A DNA stretch of 64,000 bases from Sipunculus nudus (GCA_026874595.1 CM049313.1:18723508-18787507), one strand, 5' to 3'. Positions 1 through 13,654 are shown, counted from the first letter of the stretch. Numbers and translations: made by a program. Notes: generated from the letters alone by a model not told the origin.

Positions 1-16
1 AGATAGGCTCGAGGTT

Positions 17-99
17 AAACATGTCAGGGTTACCATTACATGAAAATATAATATTATAAAAATATTATATATATAAATATATATATATTTTTATACATT

Positions 100-139
<40 letters not shown>

Positions 140-320
140 CAAGGCAGGAATTAATGATACATCCAAGATATAAAGTGATAATGAAATAATGCTACTGTTG
201 TCAGTAGCGTCTTCGGAATGGCTTAATTTCTTTTTTTTATCTTGAACAAAAAGACTAACTGTACATGTGTATAAAAAAGTCTTGCCAGGGTAAAACAAGA
301 CAGGATTACAATTACATGAA

Positions 321-375
<55 letters not shown>

Positions 376-525
376 GCAAGGTGATAGTGATACATCAAAG
401 ATATAAAGTGATAATGAAATAATGTTGATGTGATCAGTAGCGTTTTTGGAATGTCTTAATTTATTTTTCTTTCTTTAAAAAAAAAAAGATCTAACTGTAC
501 ATCCGTATAAAAAATGTCTTGCCTC
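17..525. repeat. Tandem duplication of about 270 bp with a (TA)n core
   Basis: Two consecutive copies share attacatgaaaatat, a TA tract, gatacatc.aagatataaag, gtgataatgaaataatg, cagtagcgt.ttcggaatg (the second diverged), and aactgtacat.tgtataaaaaa. Copy 1 is about 17-290 and copy 2 about 291-525. Confidence 0.8.
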
Positions 526-1284
526 CCAGGCATTTGTTTTGTCTTGTGGAATTTCACCGTAAAGACTGCAAAGTACGACATGGCATTTCAGCCATGAATA
601 ACATTGCGATAGATAAAACCCGGCAGGATAATGAAAGGGAGTGGGAAAACTGCTGCATCATGGGAGATATAGATCTGGAAGAGGTTAATCATCACTTCTG
701 CAGAAAAAAACACCAATGAAACGTTCAAATGCATCGACTTGTATCACTAGATTACGTAAGCACGTAATTCCTCCTTCCATTGTGCTCCTGAAAAACAGAG
801 GCCACGGCAGTGACCGGGCTCTTTCAGTAGGGCCGGCTGCCACTTGGTAACAAATGAAAGGATCAATTTCTACGTCTATCATTTTGGGTCTGGTCGTCAC
901 GTGGATGACACGCACTGTCCACGTGATCAATGAAGGGCAAAAGGAGTTTTCCGGTATTTAGGCTTTTTTTACCTCCTACCTATTTCTGTTTTCTTTATGA
1001 TTTATATGATTGGTCCTCCATGATTAGCTGTACTTATTTGCCACTTCTCATTCAGTTTTAGGGACCTTTTATCGCGTTTCCAGTGTTGCTGGGTTGCCCT
1101 CCCCTTGACGTGGTACACTAAACAACTCATGCGTCATTCCATAACTTATTAACTGATAGAAAAACTTCCATTCAATGCCGAACAAGTCCGAATCCGTACC
1201 CAACCACCCTTGAATGATCGACTACAGACTAATATTATGAATGTCTGCTCTATGAGAAATATTTAACTTAACACCTGAAGGGGC
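526..1284. other. Non-coding stretch
   Basis: Only short open frames are present, with no splice-supported exon or repeat seen. Confidence 0.6.
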
Positions 1285-1510
1285 TGACCTGGACAGTCGA
1301 TTGGAAACACGCTCGGTTCTCTTCGCTGGCGGCCCGGGTTTAATTCCCGGCTTGGCTGTGAGAATGGGTTGTAGTGGCCCATCCACGTTCGGTGATATTC
1401 TTCCGATCCATCTGGGTTCCCACAGACTACCGAACAATACCATCTAGGCCACGGAGAATGTTTTGCATTAGTTATTATAACTCTTGTACAATCCAGGTAA
1501 ATTAGTTTAA
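1285..1510 (+). mobile_element. tRNA-derived SINE, family B
   Basis: The block ctcttcgctggcggcccggg then tttaattcccggc resembles the B-box arm of a tRNA. It is followed by gaatgggttgtagtggcccat and a tail with ttataactcttgtacaatcca. The same order occurs at 55463-55690 and, inverted, at 21190-21405. This copy is older: the A-box region is mutated. Confidence 0.7.
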
Positions 1511-3589
1511 TTTAATACTCCGGGTAAATGTTTGCTCTGAGTGTGACATAAGCTCGAGACATGCTGTGACAGACACGGATCCAGAAATCTAAAGGGAGTT
1601 GAGGCATTTATAAAACCGCAGATACTGAACACGACTTACGTCCTTGGCGGTTTTCTTTCTTCGTGCAGAAGGAACTTTCTTTGGCATCATCTCTGATTGC
1701 ATCAAATTCAAGCAGGGGAGTTTGTTTGTCTACATGCTTGCTGTGCTTAGCCTTGCTACGGCCAATATCTGGATAACATCTCAATATTATCTCTATTGGT
1801 ATACAATGTACAATATAGTGTTTACAATAATTATAATTTAGTTAGATGTGAATATTTTTTTCCATACAAGGGTTAATGCCCCCCAACCCCACCCAATTTT
1901 CGTTAGGATTATTTCCTTCTTATTTTCACCTATTTGATGCTGTGCTTTTATGTGCCTGTTTGATTGAGAATAAACACATAGCATATTGTTGTAGCCTTGA
2001 TGTGGTGTTATATATTTTTATCACTTATGGTACGTTCCTGTTTATTCTGTTCTATCATGGATCCTACATTTATTTTCAGCCGGGCGAATTTTATGCCCGT
2101 TCTCTTGTTTTTCGCCATACTTTGTTATGCAGTTGTGTATAGGAGTATAGTAAGAACAGTTCAGTTTAGAAAACTTTTTAAATTTATAGTTTTTCTCATT
2201 ATAAACTATGCCAACATTTAGTTATATTTGAAATGGGAACATCAGGAAGCTTCAGCTACAATTTATAGTATATCCTTCAATCAATTTTTTTTATCTCAAT
2301 GCAAAAATTTGTTTTAGCTTTTTTATCAATATATGTTTTATCTTCACCTATAATGGCGCCACTGAGCAGTACTGAGTGCTGGATATTGGCGCGGTATTAA
2401 ATGAATAAATATTATTATATTATTATTAGAACTCATCAGTGACAGTCTCTGCTTTTCTCCGCTGATTAATTGCTTTTGTTTTCTCACTGATTAAAACTAA
2501 CGTTAACAGTTCTCATTTTACAGGTAACTGATACGTTTCTTTAATTTAGGTGAATATAGTCCAATCACCTCTCGCGAATCTTCCTTTTTGGACACGGGGA
2601 TAAACTAAAAATATTCTTTCAAAAATTTCTGTTTAGTTTGTTAAATAATGATTATACTTTACAAAGGCACTAAGCAGTTGTGTGTCCAGATTGTTATATG
2701 ATTATGTGTCTGGTTTCTTTTATAATACAAACGGTAACTCTATCTGCCGTGAATTCGGTGACAGCTTCCTTCCTCATGTCTTCAGACAGTAGCCAATTCA
2801 GGTGGAATTTCAAGGAATAGTTTACGATTTATCTCTGTAAGTCGGCTAGTTCTTAAGGGTAGGGCCGCTTGCGCAGTAAACTTAAATCGTATATTTAATC
2901 AAAGGCCAGGGTTACAAACCAAGGTGGTCTCAAGCCAGAGACAAACGGATACAATATAATCCACTCGGCCATGGGCGAGTCCCGGCGTCTGGGTGAGAAT
3001 CAAAAGTGGTCCTGACGTGAATAAGTCTCCGCACTCTCGTGGATTTGCATGCTGTGTTGGTGAATGGACAACAAAGAGCAGCACGGGGAGGTACGGCGTT
3101 TCTTGGCCAGACAAACTACATTCAAGAGTCGGCTGTACATTGACAAATTTCCCGCCACGCCTGACCTAATATGACACTTAATCCACAAAAAAGAGCTCGT
3201 GGTCTGAGGAATACGTCTTATAGATTGGCTAAATTGGCCAGTTTCCAAGACTGTAACATTTCTTGCGCACTGCCCAAGGAAAATCTATATGGTTGTGTTC
3301 GACCAAATATCTGGTGCAGTCCCACAAGAGACCTCCGGCGCCATTGACATAGGGACCGCCGGACCCCAGCTGGCAACAAGAAAAGTATTACTTAGATAAG
3401 TTTGTTGTCCTCTTTTACTATATTGCACCATAATTTGTATTTGTCCCTAGACTCTGGTAATGATGACAACATGACAATCTGGAAGGACGGTCATCTGGTA
3501 ACACGATAATCTCGCCATGACAACAATCCCATTACCAAAACAACCACGACTACCCCGCTATGAGGACTACCTTGGAAACATGACGGTGG
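1511..3589. other. Non-coding stretch
   Basis: AT-rich sequence with short overlapping open frames of low-complexity composition. A gcggtattaaatgaataa then attattatt tail near 2390-2430 could be the end of a retroelement. Confidence 0.55.
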
Positions 3590-4490
3590 CGTCAGGACGA
3601 CCACCTCGGTCACACGAACACCCCGTCATGACGACTTAGCCGGTAAAAGGAACACCTCGCCATGATGGCCTCCAAGGTAATAGGAACACCCCGTCTTGCC
3701 GACTAAGCCGGTAACACAAACACCCCGTCATGACGACAACGCCGGTAACACGAACATCCCGCCATGACGATAAAGCCGGTAACACGAACACCCCGTCATG
3801 CCGACTAAGCCGGTAACACGAACACCCCGTCATGACGACTAAGCCGGTAACATGAACACCCCGTCATGCCGACTAAGCTGGTAACACGAACACCCCGTCA
3901 TGCCGACTAAGCCAGTAACACAAACACCCCGTCATGACGACTAAGCCGGTAACACGAACACCCCGTCATGACGACAAAGCCGGTAACACGAACACCCCGT
4001 CATGACGACAAAGCCGGTAACACGAACACCCTGTCATGACGACCAAGCCGGTAACACGAACACCCTGTCATGACGACTAAGCCGGTAACATAAACACCCT
4101 GTCATGCCGACTAAGCCGGTAACACGAACACCCTGTCATGCCGACTAAGCCGGTAACACGAACACCCTGTCATGACGACTAAGCCGGTAACAGGAACACC
4201 CCGTCATGACGACAAAGCCGGTAACACGAACACCCCGTCATGACGACTAAGCCGGTAACACGAACACCCCGTCATGCCGACTAAGCCGGTAACACGAACA
4301 CCCCGTCATGCCGACTAAGCCGATAACACGAACACCCCGTCATGACGACTAAGCCGGTAACACGAACACCCTGTCATGACGACTAAGCCGGTAACATGAA
4401 CACCTCGTCATGACGACTAAACCGGTAACACGAACACCCTGTCATGATGACTAAACCGGTTGCACGAACACCCAGTCATACCGAGTTCAG
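3590..4490. repeat. 34-bp minisatellite, about 26 units
   Basis: Repeating units contain cccgtcatgacgactaagcc followed by ggtaacacgaacac. The period measured between neighbouring cccgtcatg blocks is 34. Units vary mainly at cgactaag/cgacaaag, catgacg/catgccg and ccccg/ccctg. Units become degenerate at both ends. Because 34 is not a multiple of three, open frames across it change frame at each unit and are not genes. Confidence 0.93.
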
Positions 4491-4518
4491 CGGTGACATG
4501 ACGGTACTGCTGTGACAA

Positions 4519-4541
4519 CCCCCCCCCCCCCCCCCCCCCCC
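4519..4541. repeat. Poly-C tract of 23 nt
   Basis: An uninterrupted C run adjoins the decayed end of the 34-bp array. Confidence 0.95.
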
Positions 4542-4826
4542 AATAACACGACCACCTAGCTAAAATAACCATCCCGGGAATACGACGGTAACACAACCAG
4601 CCCGTCATGAAGACCACCGCTCCCGACAACACGGCAGCACCTTCATGACTAGAACCCCAATAAATCCCACAATTATCCTTAGGTACTATTTTGTTCTTTT
4701 GAACTTAATTTGAACCACTACCAGGTTTCGTGATATCAATGACTTAGCGAATGTAATAAATTTAGACAAATCTTAGAAAGGAAGCCGATGCATTAACACT
4801 ACATCTGTAACCACCGAGAGTATGGG

Positions 4827-5010
4827 GTTGGAAGGACCCTAGTGGTAAAAGCGTTGATCTTCAAAGCTGAAGGTCTCCAGTTCGAACCGCACCGGTGCCT
4901 CTTGACCTGAATTCAAGAAGGCTTAATAATAACATATCATCCTTATAGTATGAATACCTTCATGCTCGTTCAATAGATAGTGTCACCAACAGGCCATTGG
5001 CCTATCCTTA
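4827..5010 (+). mobile_element. tRNA-derived SINE, family C
   Basis: The head ccctagtggtaaaagcgttg and B-box-like ctccagttcgaaccgcacc are followed by the body aaggcttaataataacatat and the 3' end gtgtcaccaacaggccattgg. The body recurs inverted at 21430-21640, 32928-33200 and, as a 3' end only, at 9325-9420. Confidence 0.72.
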
Positions 5011-8000
5011 AAAAAAACTACCGAAAGTATGATATCAGATTGTCAAACGGTGATTTCAACGGTAACACGTTGTTTGCGGAAGTTCTCGTGTCCATTGTAT
5101 ACGTCTCCAGAGTCAATGCACCACTAATGTGCTGGAGTTTTGCGAGTTTTGCCAAAGCCCCAGTCACAGTAACTTTCTACTACCCAAATAACATGTACAG
5201 CTGAATTATTATGTTTAAAAAAATATGTGAATAAAAATGTAAATTAAAAACACACGTCTAGTAGCTTCGATTCTAGACATGAATACTTATAACTTTGCTC
5301 ATAAATGTGAAACTATTACTAGTGACCAAGGTTTTCCCATTACCTAAGTGAAAACAAAACATCAGCCAAGATGTTCAGTTTGAACGAACTTTTAAAGAAC
5401 TTTAAAATTAAGTGGTATCCTTCTATTGTGACAAGATAGAGCGCTTCGCGGATTAATGTCCTTGACCTTTTCATATTTATTAGTAAGGGCACGGTAGGCC
5501 ATCATTTTCTGTGCCTATGAGACAGTTATGGGACACATTATATGACACAAAACTGTAGGAGAAACAATTAAAAATTGAGAGATAAAAAGTAGATAGGCCG
5601 GGCCCTGTAGGCGGAAATCTGACAGAATCTGACTATAAAGCGAACAGAGATCCAAGGAGAGCAGCTAGTGTTGATCGAAGAGATTACATTGCGGGCCCAA
5701 GTAATCCGCCATGATTGGCCAATAAACGTGAGAAGAACGCATGGGGCGCGCGTGTCACGTCTTATATGACCTCGTGTCACCCGGGCCACATACTTTCTTC
5801 TCGGTCATATTGATTTGACAGCTCGTATAACTTTGTCACTGGGAAACCTCGTATCTGTTTGCTGCCCTTGCAGGAAGAGAATGAAGCAGATTAAAGGGGA
5901 CGTGTGCCCTCCCTCTGCCAAGACTTTTTTTTTAAATCCCAATGTCTAAACAATCTGAGATTTAGATAAGCCTTGCAAATTTAAAGATAATAATATATAA
6001 CTATACGATAAGATAAGTAGAAATATACAATCAAGCATGTGTTTAATTTATGAACTTCTGTACCTGACCACGGACAGTATTGCCGTCACGTAAATGCAAA
6101 ATATTTAATATCCGAGTATATATAGTTTATAGTTATTGGATCTTTAGTTCGCAACATTGCTGTATTAAATCATGCCTTATTGTCAATTATAAAAGCAAAT
6201 AAAAACAATCTCAAATATAATCTCATACATTAACTTAATAATTCCAAGTAATTCGCACATACAAAATTAATATGAATCAATAAGCCTTCAAGTCATCGTG
6301 CTGTACAAGAACGCCATAAAACAATTTCAAACTCGAAGGAGTTCCAAAAGTATGTTTGCTAAGGACTCAAAAACTTGTTAATCCAATCCACGAAAGCCAT
6401 GACCACAATATCTGCAAATTTTATCTCCGATGGTTAAGGCGGATCAAATTTTAATGAATTTAAAACTGTCAGCGTGTTTCTGTTATCCTTATGTCTAGCA
6501 TTTCTGTCTTTTTTCAGCCTTTCCATTATTAGTATACCATGTATACCGGTGAAGAACTAGCTATTGTGAATATAACATTGTCAGGTTGTTCTCATTCGGC
6601 ATGATTTATAAGATGGCCCGTGTTTACCATAATATGTCAGGAAATATATCAGGTTATCATCAAATCATCTTGATGATTTCTTTGTACACCACCACGCCAG
6701 CAGAACACCTGTGCCCCTAATACAAGAGACATTGAAACATCTTGCAAATGTCATAGTCGTGTTGGCAACCCACTTAAACTCGTGCTCATCTAAAACCAAA
6801 CAGTACTTTCAATATTACCATGGAAACTTCGTATAAAATATCATGTACAACCTGCGCTTACGTTATAAGACCAATGCACACTTACAATTTTTCAATCTTT
6901 TTGCCATTATAATTATTTTATGTTTCCCTTTTTTAAAGGGGACCAATCACCTATAAAGCATGTTGAGTAAACACGAAAAATAGTTTCTTCCCTTTGAAGT
7001 TAATCTGTACCTGCCAAAATATTGCCCTGAAACCGTTTGCTTACTCCTGTAAACGAGTATTAAAAACAGTGAAGCGGGCGCGATCGCAGGTGTAAACATA
7101 AACAGTGCATCGGGCCGCGTGCTGCGCGGAGCCACAACACGTGCCAATCAGGAGATATCCTGACTGACTTTGCTAAAAAAATGAAATACATGTTCCCCCT
7201 GGCTGAAACACCGCGTTTTGTCTCTTTTAATCGTACTCCGGTCACGCGGCCTTGTTATCGTAAACAGACTGTGTTTATCAACACGCAGGGTTATAACAAG
7301 GTGTTAAACAGTCGTATGCGAGGAACTGAGACTGTGTGCTGAAATGGTTTTGCTGGAAAACTTTTGTATAAAGCAAAACTGAACTGATGGTGTTAGAGAA
7401 TAGGAAAAATATTGCTCCTGATTATGTCCCTTTCAGTCAAGTAGATTTAAGTTGTTGAAGGCATATCCGAGGGAATATTTGAACAGTGAACGGACCATAT
7501 GGCTGCGGTAGTCAAAGTGTGACCGTCGTTTATAGTTACCGCTTAGTTTTCATGATATGCTGGATATTTTCTTAATCCCTCCCTTAACTGAAGCTTCACA
7601 TCCATGTGAGTATCTAAATTGAATGCAACAGCAGGCCTAACGAGTTTGCTGGGCGCGCAGTTTTTGAAACTGCTCTTAGTAACGTTAAACCATCCATTTG
7701 GCCGGCAGTAGTGATTGTAAAGAAGTGGTTTAATGTAAGTTATTAGCAATTTGCCTGAGCTGGGTGATCATCACCGAGAGGGGAGCTATCAAATATCCGT
7801 TCTGATCAAAGGAAGACTTCATTAACATCCCTACAGTTATTGTATTATGAACCCAGCGTAAGTATTACTACTAAATAATTATCGTTTTAGTGGAGATTTC
7901 GATCCATGTAAGTGTCCCTGATAACTTTATGATATGTTTACGTGTTGTGGCTTACTTCCGTGACACTCCCTGGTTTAACATACGAGGGTGCCGGAAAGTC

Positions 8001-9324
8001 AAGGAAAAGAACCGGAGGTGTAATACGATGAAATTATTCCAGTCACCATGGCAACCGCTCAGATCAGCCTTCGGCAACGGTTACAGATGTATGAGATAAG
8101 ATATAAACAGGGATCTGAAAAGTAACGTTTGTGTCAGAAACATCCTCTTCTGAGGCGTTTGATTTTTTTTTCAACACGAATTACTGAAGTACATGACTTG
8201 CTCGGCTAATGGCGACATCTTCTGGGTCCTTGAATGGCTTTAGGCGTATAAATCAATTTCCGGAAAGTCTTTCTGTAAATTGGCTTGTCTGGACGGGGTC
8301 GGATCCGGCGATCCGCCGACCTCACCAATCAAGCTAGTTTGTCTTCTAGCACAATGAAAAAGGGCTTTCCTCGTGTAAACTCTCAGCAAGTCCCAGCTGA
8401 GATGACATAGATCGTTCTCTCTTGTCTCATGATGCGGGACATGTTTGTACAAGCAGGGAAAGGTAATCCCCTGAGTCAGCCTCGTCACTTGGTATTATCT
8501 GGACACATCAAATCATCTGTTTATTACATTTATTACAGTAATATATAATATTATATAATACAATAAAGTTGGTTATAAAACATTAAATCTATCATTACAT
8601 ATATCTAGACGCATTATATATTCACTGTTCTTGAAAGCTGCATTTGAATAAACTTTAACATTACAAAAATACACATACACTTACACATATATATATAAAT
8701 ATATATGTATATATGTATATACATGTATTTATATAAAATTAACGAGTAACGAAATCAACGAATTGATATATATATATAATATATATGTGTGTGTGTGTGT
8801 GTGCGTATACATATAATCAACGAGTTACGATTAATAACGAGCTGATATATAGATAAGACTAGACAGATAATGTGGAGAGTCAACACACAACACATGAATA
8901 CTCAAGACCTGCTTTATTCAGTATTGTTTTGTATGACCCACTATTGACATAGCAACTGTCAAAACAGTCACAATGCCGTAAAAATACAGTTTCCTTTGTA
9001 TATGCCTTATCATCCCTTATAAAACTGATGAGTGTGCTAAAATAATTTGGGACTTACTTCCATGGTCTTAATATTTGTTGACAATTTGTTTAAAATTAAC
9101 GTAAAACAAAATATAAATTAGAGGTAACACAACCTTTCAAATTTGACTAAAATCATCTCCTTGGGTCGCTTTAAGTTCGCATGTGACGAGCCAAAATGTT
9201 AGCCTCGGCGTCCCGGATTCCTCATATGTTCTTTCTATTGAAAGCCATGCCTTACTTCCATGTTAATTAATCACGATATACTTACTATATCTGTCACAAA
9301 CACTGATCATCCTTATCTCTTTTT
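5011..9324. other. Mostly unassigned non-coding DNA
   Basis: It contains the old repeat at 7030-7385 and a compound AT/GT microsatellite at 8690-8850 with the repeated phrase aacgagt.acga. No gene was recognised on either strand. Confidence 0.6.
7030..7385. repeat. Old dispersed repeat, first copy
   Basis: Colinear similarity to 11470-11855: gaaaccgtttgcttactcct against gaacccgtttactaactcct, gcgcgatc...taaacataaac, tgactgactttgct against cgactgatattgct, and atggttttgctggaaaactttt against atggtttagcttggaaactttt. Its type is unknown. Confidence 0.5.
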
Positions 9325-9420
9325 TGAAGGATAGGTCCGTGGCCTGTTGATGTCACTGTCTATTGATTGAGAATCAAGGTAACCACACAATAAGGATAAT
9401 ATGTTATAATTGCCATCCCT
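9325..9420 (-). mobile_element. SINE family C, 3' end fragment
   Basis: The block gtggcctgttgatgtcactg, followed by tctattgattgagaatcaag, matches the 3' end of the other family C copies. The head is absent. Confidence 0.5.
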
Positions 9421-10300
9421 CTTTTCCTGATCGCCTTGACGTTCCATTTCTCCCGAAGCCTTGTAACCTTCTTTCTAAGCCTTGTTATCCCAGTTTTGTC
9501 TTCGTTTTCCCTCATTCCTTGTAAGCCCGTTGCTTTTTAAGCCTTGTTTCCCCATTTTTCTATTCATTTTCCCTCAAAGCCTTGTAAGCCCGTTGCTTCC
9601 TAAGCCTTGTTACCCCATTTTTTTCTTTGTTTTCCCTCAAAGCTTTGTAAGCCCGTTGCTTTCTAAGCCTTGAAACGTCATTTCCGAGTCTTGTTACCCG
9701 ATTTTTTCTGCTCCTTTCATCTGAAAGACTTGTAAGCCCGTTGATTTCTACGCCTTGTTAACTGACTTTACTCTAAGCCTCGTGACCCCAATTCTCAGCC
9801 TTGTTGTCCCATTTCTAAGCCTGATATCGCCATTTATCTTTAAGCCTTGCCTTTTCTCTCTCAGCTTTTTAACATCATATCAAGCATCATTTCAGCATTA
9901 AGCCCTATTTCCCTCTACGCTTTATAATCTCACTTCCCTCTTAGCTTATAAAATCCAAATTAGCCTTGTTGCCCCGTTCCTATGCCTATAGTATCCTCAT
10001 TTCTCTTTAAGCCTTATAACCCCTTTTTTCTCTTTTAACCCGAAGTCTTTCCCTTAGCGCCCCATTTGTCCATCCCATATCTCTCTGTGCCTTGTTACCC
10101 CGTTTCTCCCTCAGTCTTCCAACCCCGTTTCTTAACCCTATAACCCCATTTATCTAAAAGCCTTGTAGTATTTTATTTGTTAGCCTTTAATTATTAGTTC
10201 TCTTTATGCCTCGTGGCTCCGTTTATCTCTGTGCCTTGTAGCTCATTTTCTCTCTGGGCACTGTATCCCCATTTCAAGCCTTGTTGTCTGTGTATACCTA
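9420..10300. repeat. Degenerate array, period about 63 bp
   Basis: The block gtaagcccgttgct occurs at 9521, 9584 and 9647, giving a 63-bp period. Each unit holds two related halves based on taagccttgttaccccattt. Further right the same half-unit (aagccttgt..cccc.ttt) continues in increasingly eroded form to about 10300. Confidence 0.75.
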
Positions 10301-11469
10301 AGCCGTAATGGCTTATCAATTCATGAGGTTTGTTGTCCTTCTTGTCATTAAACAAGGAAGCCTGTTTTTTATGCTTGAACCTTGACGCGTGATCTACAAC
10401 ATGCGGCCTTGTTTTTATATGTGTATATGTTCCGGGCGCCCTTCAACCTTTGTACTTTACATACATCGTTAATACTGCATATATGGCCCGTTAGCCCTTT
10501 ATAAATTTAGGAGTTTGAAACTTACTCATGCATATAAACTCATTTTAACATGATGTGTCAACTTCCAGTGGTTTTGTTTGTATTTGTATCCTGCAAACGT
10601 CTGATTTGCCATTGACCCCGCGAATGACGACCCCTTTAACTATGTGAGTGGCTTACTTCTGCCGGCCAGTCCTATTTTATATGTATTTTCCTTCCCTTTC
10701 TCATTGCACCGTGTCATTTTAGATTGATCTTGGTCCGTCTGAACTAACATTAATTTATTTGTACGGTAATAGACAAAAGGTGGTATATCTAAACCCAACA
10801 GCTGTTATAGTGCTTAAATCAGTTTTAGGGTCATGTAAAGTTCCTCATCGCTTTCCGTATATTTTACCACAAGCCGGTTTGTTGTCTTACAAAATTTTAT
10901 ATGTGATTAGAAAAAAACCATTTGCACTCTTTCTTCGTATTTGACCCTCTTTCCTTGAATAGTAATAACCAAATATTAAATTCCTTTGACCTATAATGAA
11001 CAAGGTACGCATTTGACGTCAGTATATGAACCAGTCCAAGCAGCTGTCTGGGAGTTGCGGGGCCAGTTTAAAGAACATAATCGTTTCTATAGCGATCCTG
11101 CGTGCCATTTTATGACTAAGGAGTACCCGTTGTTTTCAGAGACTACATCATAAATATCCATGAATATTCCCGGAAGTGACAAAGCGAGTCTCCGCACCTA
11201 TCTCTACGCAGATTTGACACTAGGGGCCCTTGCAGACTGTTTATATACAAGACGGGCTGCTGTCTCCCGGGAACTGGATTTTTGCAAAATTTTCTATAGA
11301 GTGTATTGAAAATATCCTGATTACGTTGCATAACCTCTGATATACGTATCCTTTATTAAAACTATTCTCTTGCTTCGGTTCAGGCCTATTTTGTTAATAT
11401 AATTGAACCACGAAACATTCATTTAGTGTTATATGTAGCCTTCACATGCGCATACTTCTCTTACCGATT

Positions 11470-11855
11470 TCATTTGAACCCGTTTACTAACTCCTGAACA
11501 TAAGTGGAAATAAACTTGTATCGTGCGCGATCAGTTGCGCCAAACATAAACTAAGCGTGTACGCCACCTGGTAGCCGTACCACGCGACTTCAAACATCAA
11601 AATTGTTCAAGCTCCCGACTGATATTGCTTCTCTGATTCTCATTTCACTTCTCTACTCCTTGTATGGGAGTTATCGCGCATGCGCAAGATCGGACCTCTG
11701 GACGCACAAATTTGTTTTAGTAAACAGACACGCGTGAACTGCATGTGTTTCCACACATACAGAACAATAGAAACGTGTAAACATTCGATTAAAGACATTG
11801 AGTCCGAGTGCCGGGATGGTTTAGCTTGGAAACTTTTCAGTCAAAATACACTAAT
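11470..11855. repeat. Old dispersed repeat, second copy
   Basis: It is colinear with 7030-7385 over about 350 bp at low identity. No terminal repeats or coding capacity were seen. Confidence 0.5.
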
Positions 11856-12003
11856 AGCGTGAGATGATAAACATATATTATTGCAAATGTACCTTTAAAG
11901 ACAGATCCACATATTAAGCACTTGCACATACTCGCAAATTACGACTGTAGGAAATGAGTGATTTTCTAGTGGAATTCTGTATACAATGAACAACAGTGAA
12001 CCG

Positions 12004-12420
12004 TCCTCTGTAGTCTAGGGGTAGAGCACCTGATTCAACACCGGAGGATAGTGAGTTTGAATCTCAGCCGAGTCAGTGAGATTTTCACGGTCGGCTCCCA
12101 CGTAGGGTGGGCGCTCTTCAGGCCCTTCGGCCATGTTTCATTCGCAAACGAGTGCGCCTTTCGTGGGTCCCACTTTGGTATGACTTAGCAAGGGGGACGT
12201 TTACACACCCAGGGCTCGCAGGTGTATGCAGTAGTCACCGAAAAGAGAGAAACCTATTGAAAGAGAGGAAGCGTGTGCTAAAATGCCCTGTCAAGATGTC
12301 CGGATCCGGATTTCCGAGAAGTCCGAAACTGGACTGGATTTCTGCAGAAGTACATACTTAGTTAAGCTAGCATTAACATTTGGATGTGGTTACCTCTAAC
12401 AATATTAACATGAGCAGACT
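12004..12420 (+). mobile_element. tRNA-derived SINE, family A
   Basis: The head resembles a tRNA, with an A-box-like gtctaggggtagagca and a B-box-like gagtttgaatctcag. The body (ttttcacggtcggctcccac, ggaagcgtgtg, taagctagcatta, gttacctctaac) matches the copy at 51536-51895. It is not a functional tRNA, because the stem sequences do not pair across the expected 72 nt and a non-tRNA body follows directly. Confidence 0.75.
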
Positions 12421-13654
12421 TATCTCGTTATATCACTGCAGTCCTGAAAACATCCTCTCTCCTGTTTCTGAAATATGTGAATAGTTCAAAAGTCAATTAC
12501 TGGCGGAGCGATCCTGCGTTTCCATCACTGATAGTGTGTTTAGAAAATGAAGGTCGACAGAATAATATAAACAGGTTATGATGGAAATGCCTTACCAAAT
12601 TAATCCCTTTTCATTGTCCAAGCTCATAACTGAAATGGTTTCTGCGTGTAATAATTTATATCAAGAGGCTATTGAATAATATCATTATGTAATTGATTTT
12701 TTATTCTTGGTGCTACAAATTCCCGCTGCAGCTGGCGTTATATGTTACTTATGACGTCAAGTTATTGTTCATTATACCTCGCACGGTCCGTCCTTAAGCA
12801 TATCAATTGAAACGGATATACAAACAAAGTTTTTTTTTAATATCTCCTGTGTTGGCAGTGAAACTGCTTAACATAGAAAGCATATGTCACGTGATCTACC
12901 TTGTCGGCTATTGCCATATATCTGGCCATTATAATTACATTTCTTAAACGATAATTAGTGCATTCATGTTATCACCATATGGATGTGGCTTTCAGGCGTT
13001 TCCATGTTGCTTAATATATTACGTTAGGGGTACATTTTATAAATTTATTGTCACGCAGTTCTTCATGCCAACTTTACAGTCACCCTAATGAAAGTTAGAA
13101 AAAATATACTTGTCAGACTTCAACCGCTTTTTTTTAAAAAATGACAGCTAAAATGGAGCGATTGAAAATATCGGGTTCCCTCCTTTTTTGCATAGTAATG
13201 AGTCATTGTCAGACAGAACGTGTGAAAAATAAATAGACAAAAAAAAAATAAATAAAATCACTGACACTGTGTGATTTCATTCGGCCGTCACGTGATCATG
13301 TGCCCGAAAGGTGCAAGCTGATATGTGTAATCTTATCCTGTGTCAGTTTATTCCGCCATAAATGTTCAAACGTTGATTACGCTTGTCTAAACCAAGTGTG
13401 GCCTTTAATCCCCAGATACGATTAATGAGCATAAATCTTTTATATCTTTCTTAGGAGAGAACTGGCTTTGATGTATGCGTGCGAATGATCGTGATTTTTC
13501 ATGCTGCCTTATAAGGCTGAGATGGTCAAGGTCAAAGGTCATGATTATGAGAAGATCCAACACGATATGTACAGACATTCGTTTACTTTATTACTCTTAA
13601 GTAATCGGTGATGTTCTTCACAGTGAAGCCGATTGACTACTGTGATTGGCTTTT

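Noticed and set aside
98-379. Frame with many IY repeats at its ends
   Set aside because: It is a translation of (TA)n tracts; the same applies near 15862, 49058 and 50073.
3590-4490. CRISPR array
   Set aside because: The repeats are contiguous with no unique spacers, and the context is eukaryotic.
3636-4632. Cysteine-rich minus-strand open frames
   Set aside because: They read through the 34-bp minisatellite, whose period shifts frame every unit.
12004-12075. Possible tRNA gene (also 51536, 55463, 21340)
   Set aside because: A-box and B-box-like blocks are present, but the cloverleaf stems do not close and each is followed by a shared SINE body.
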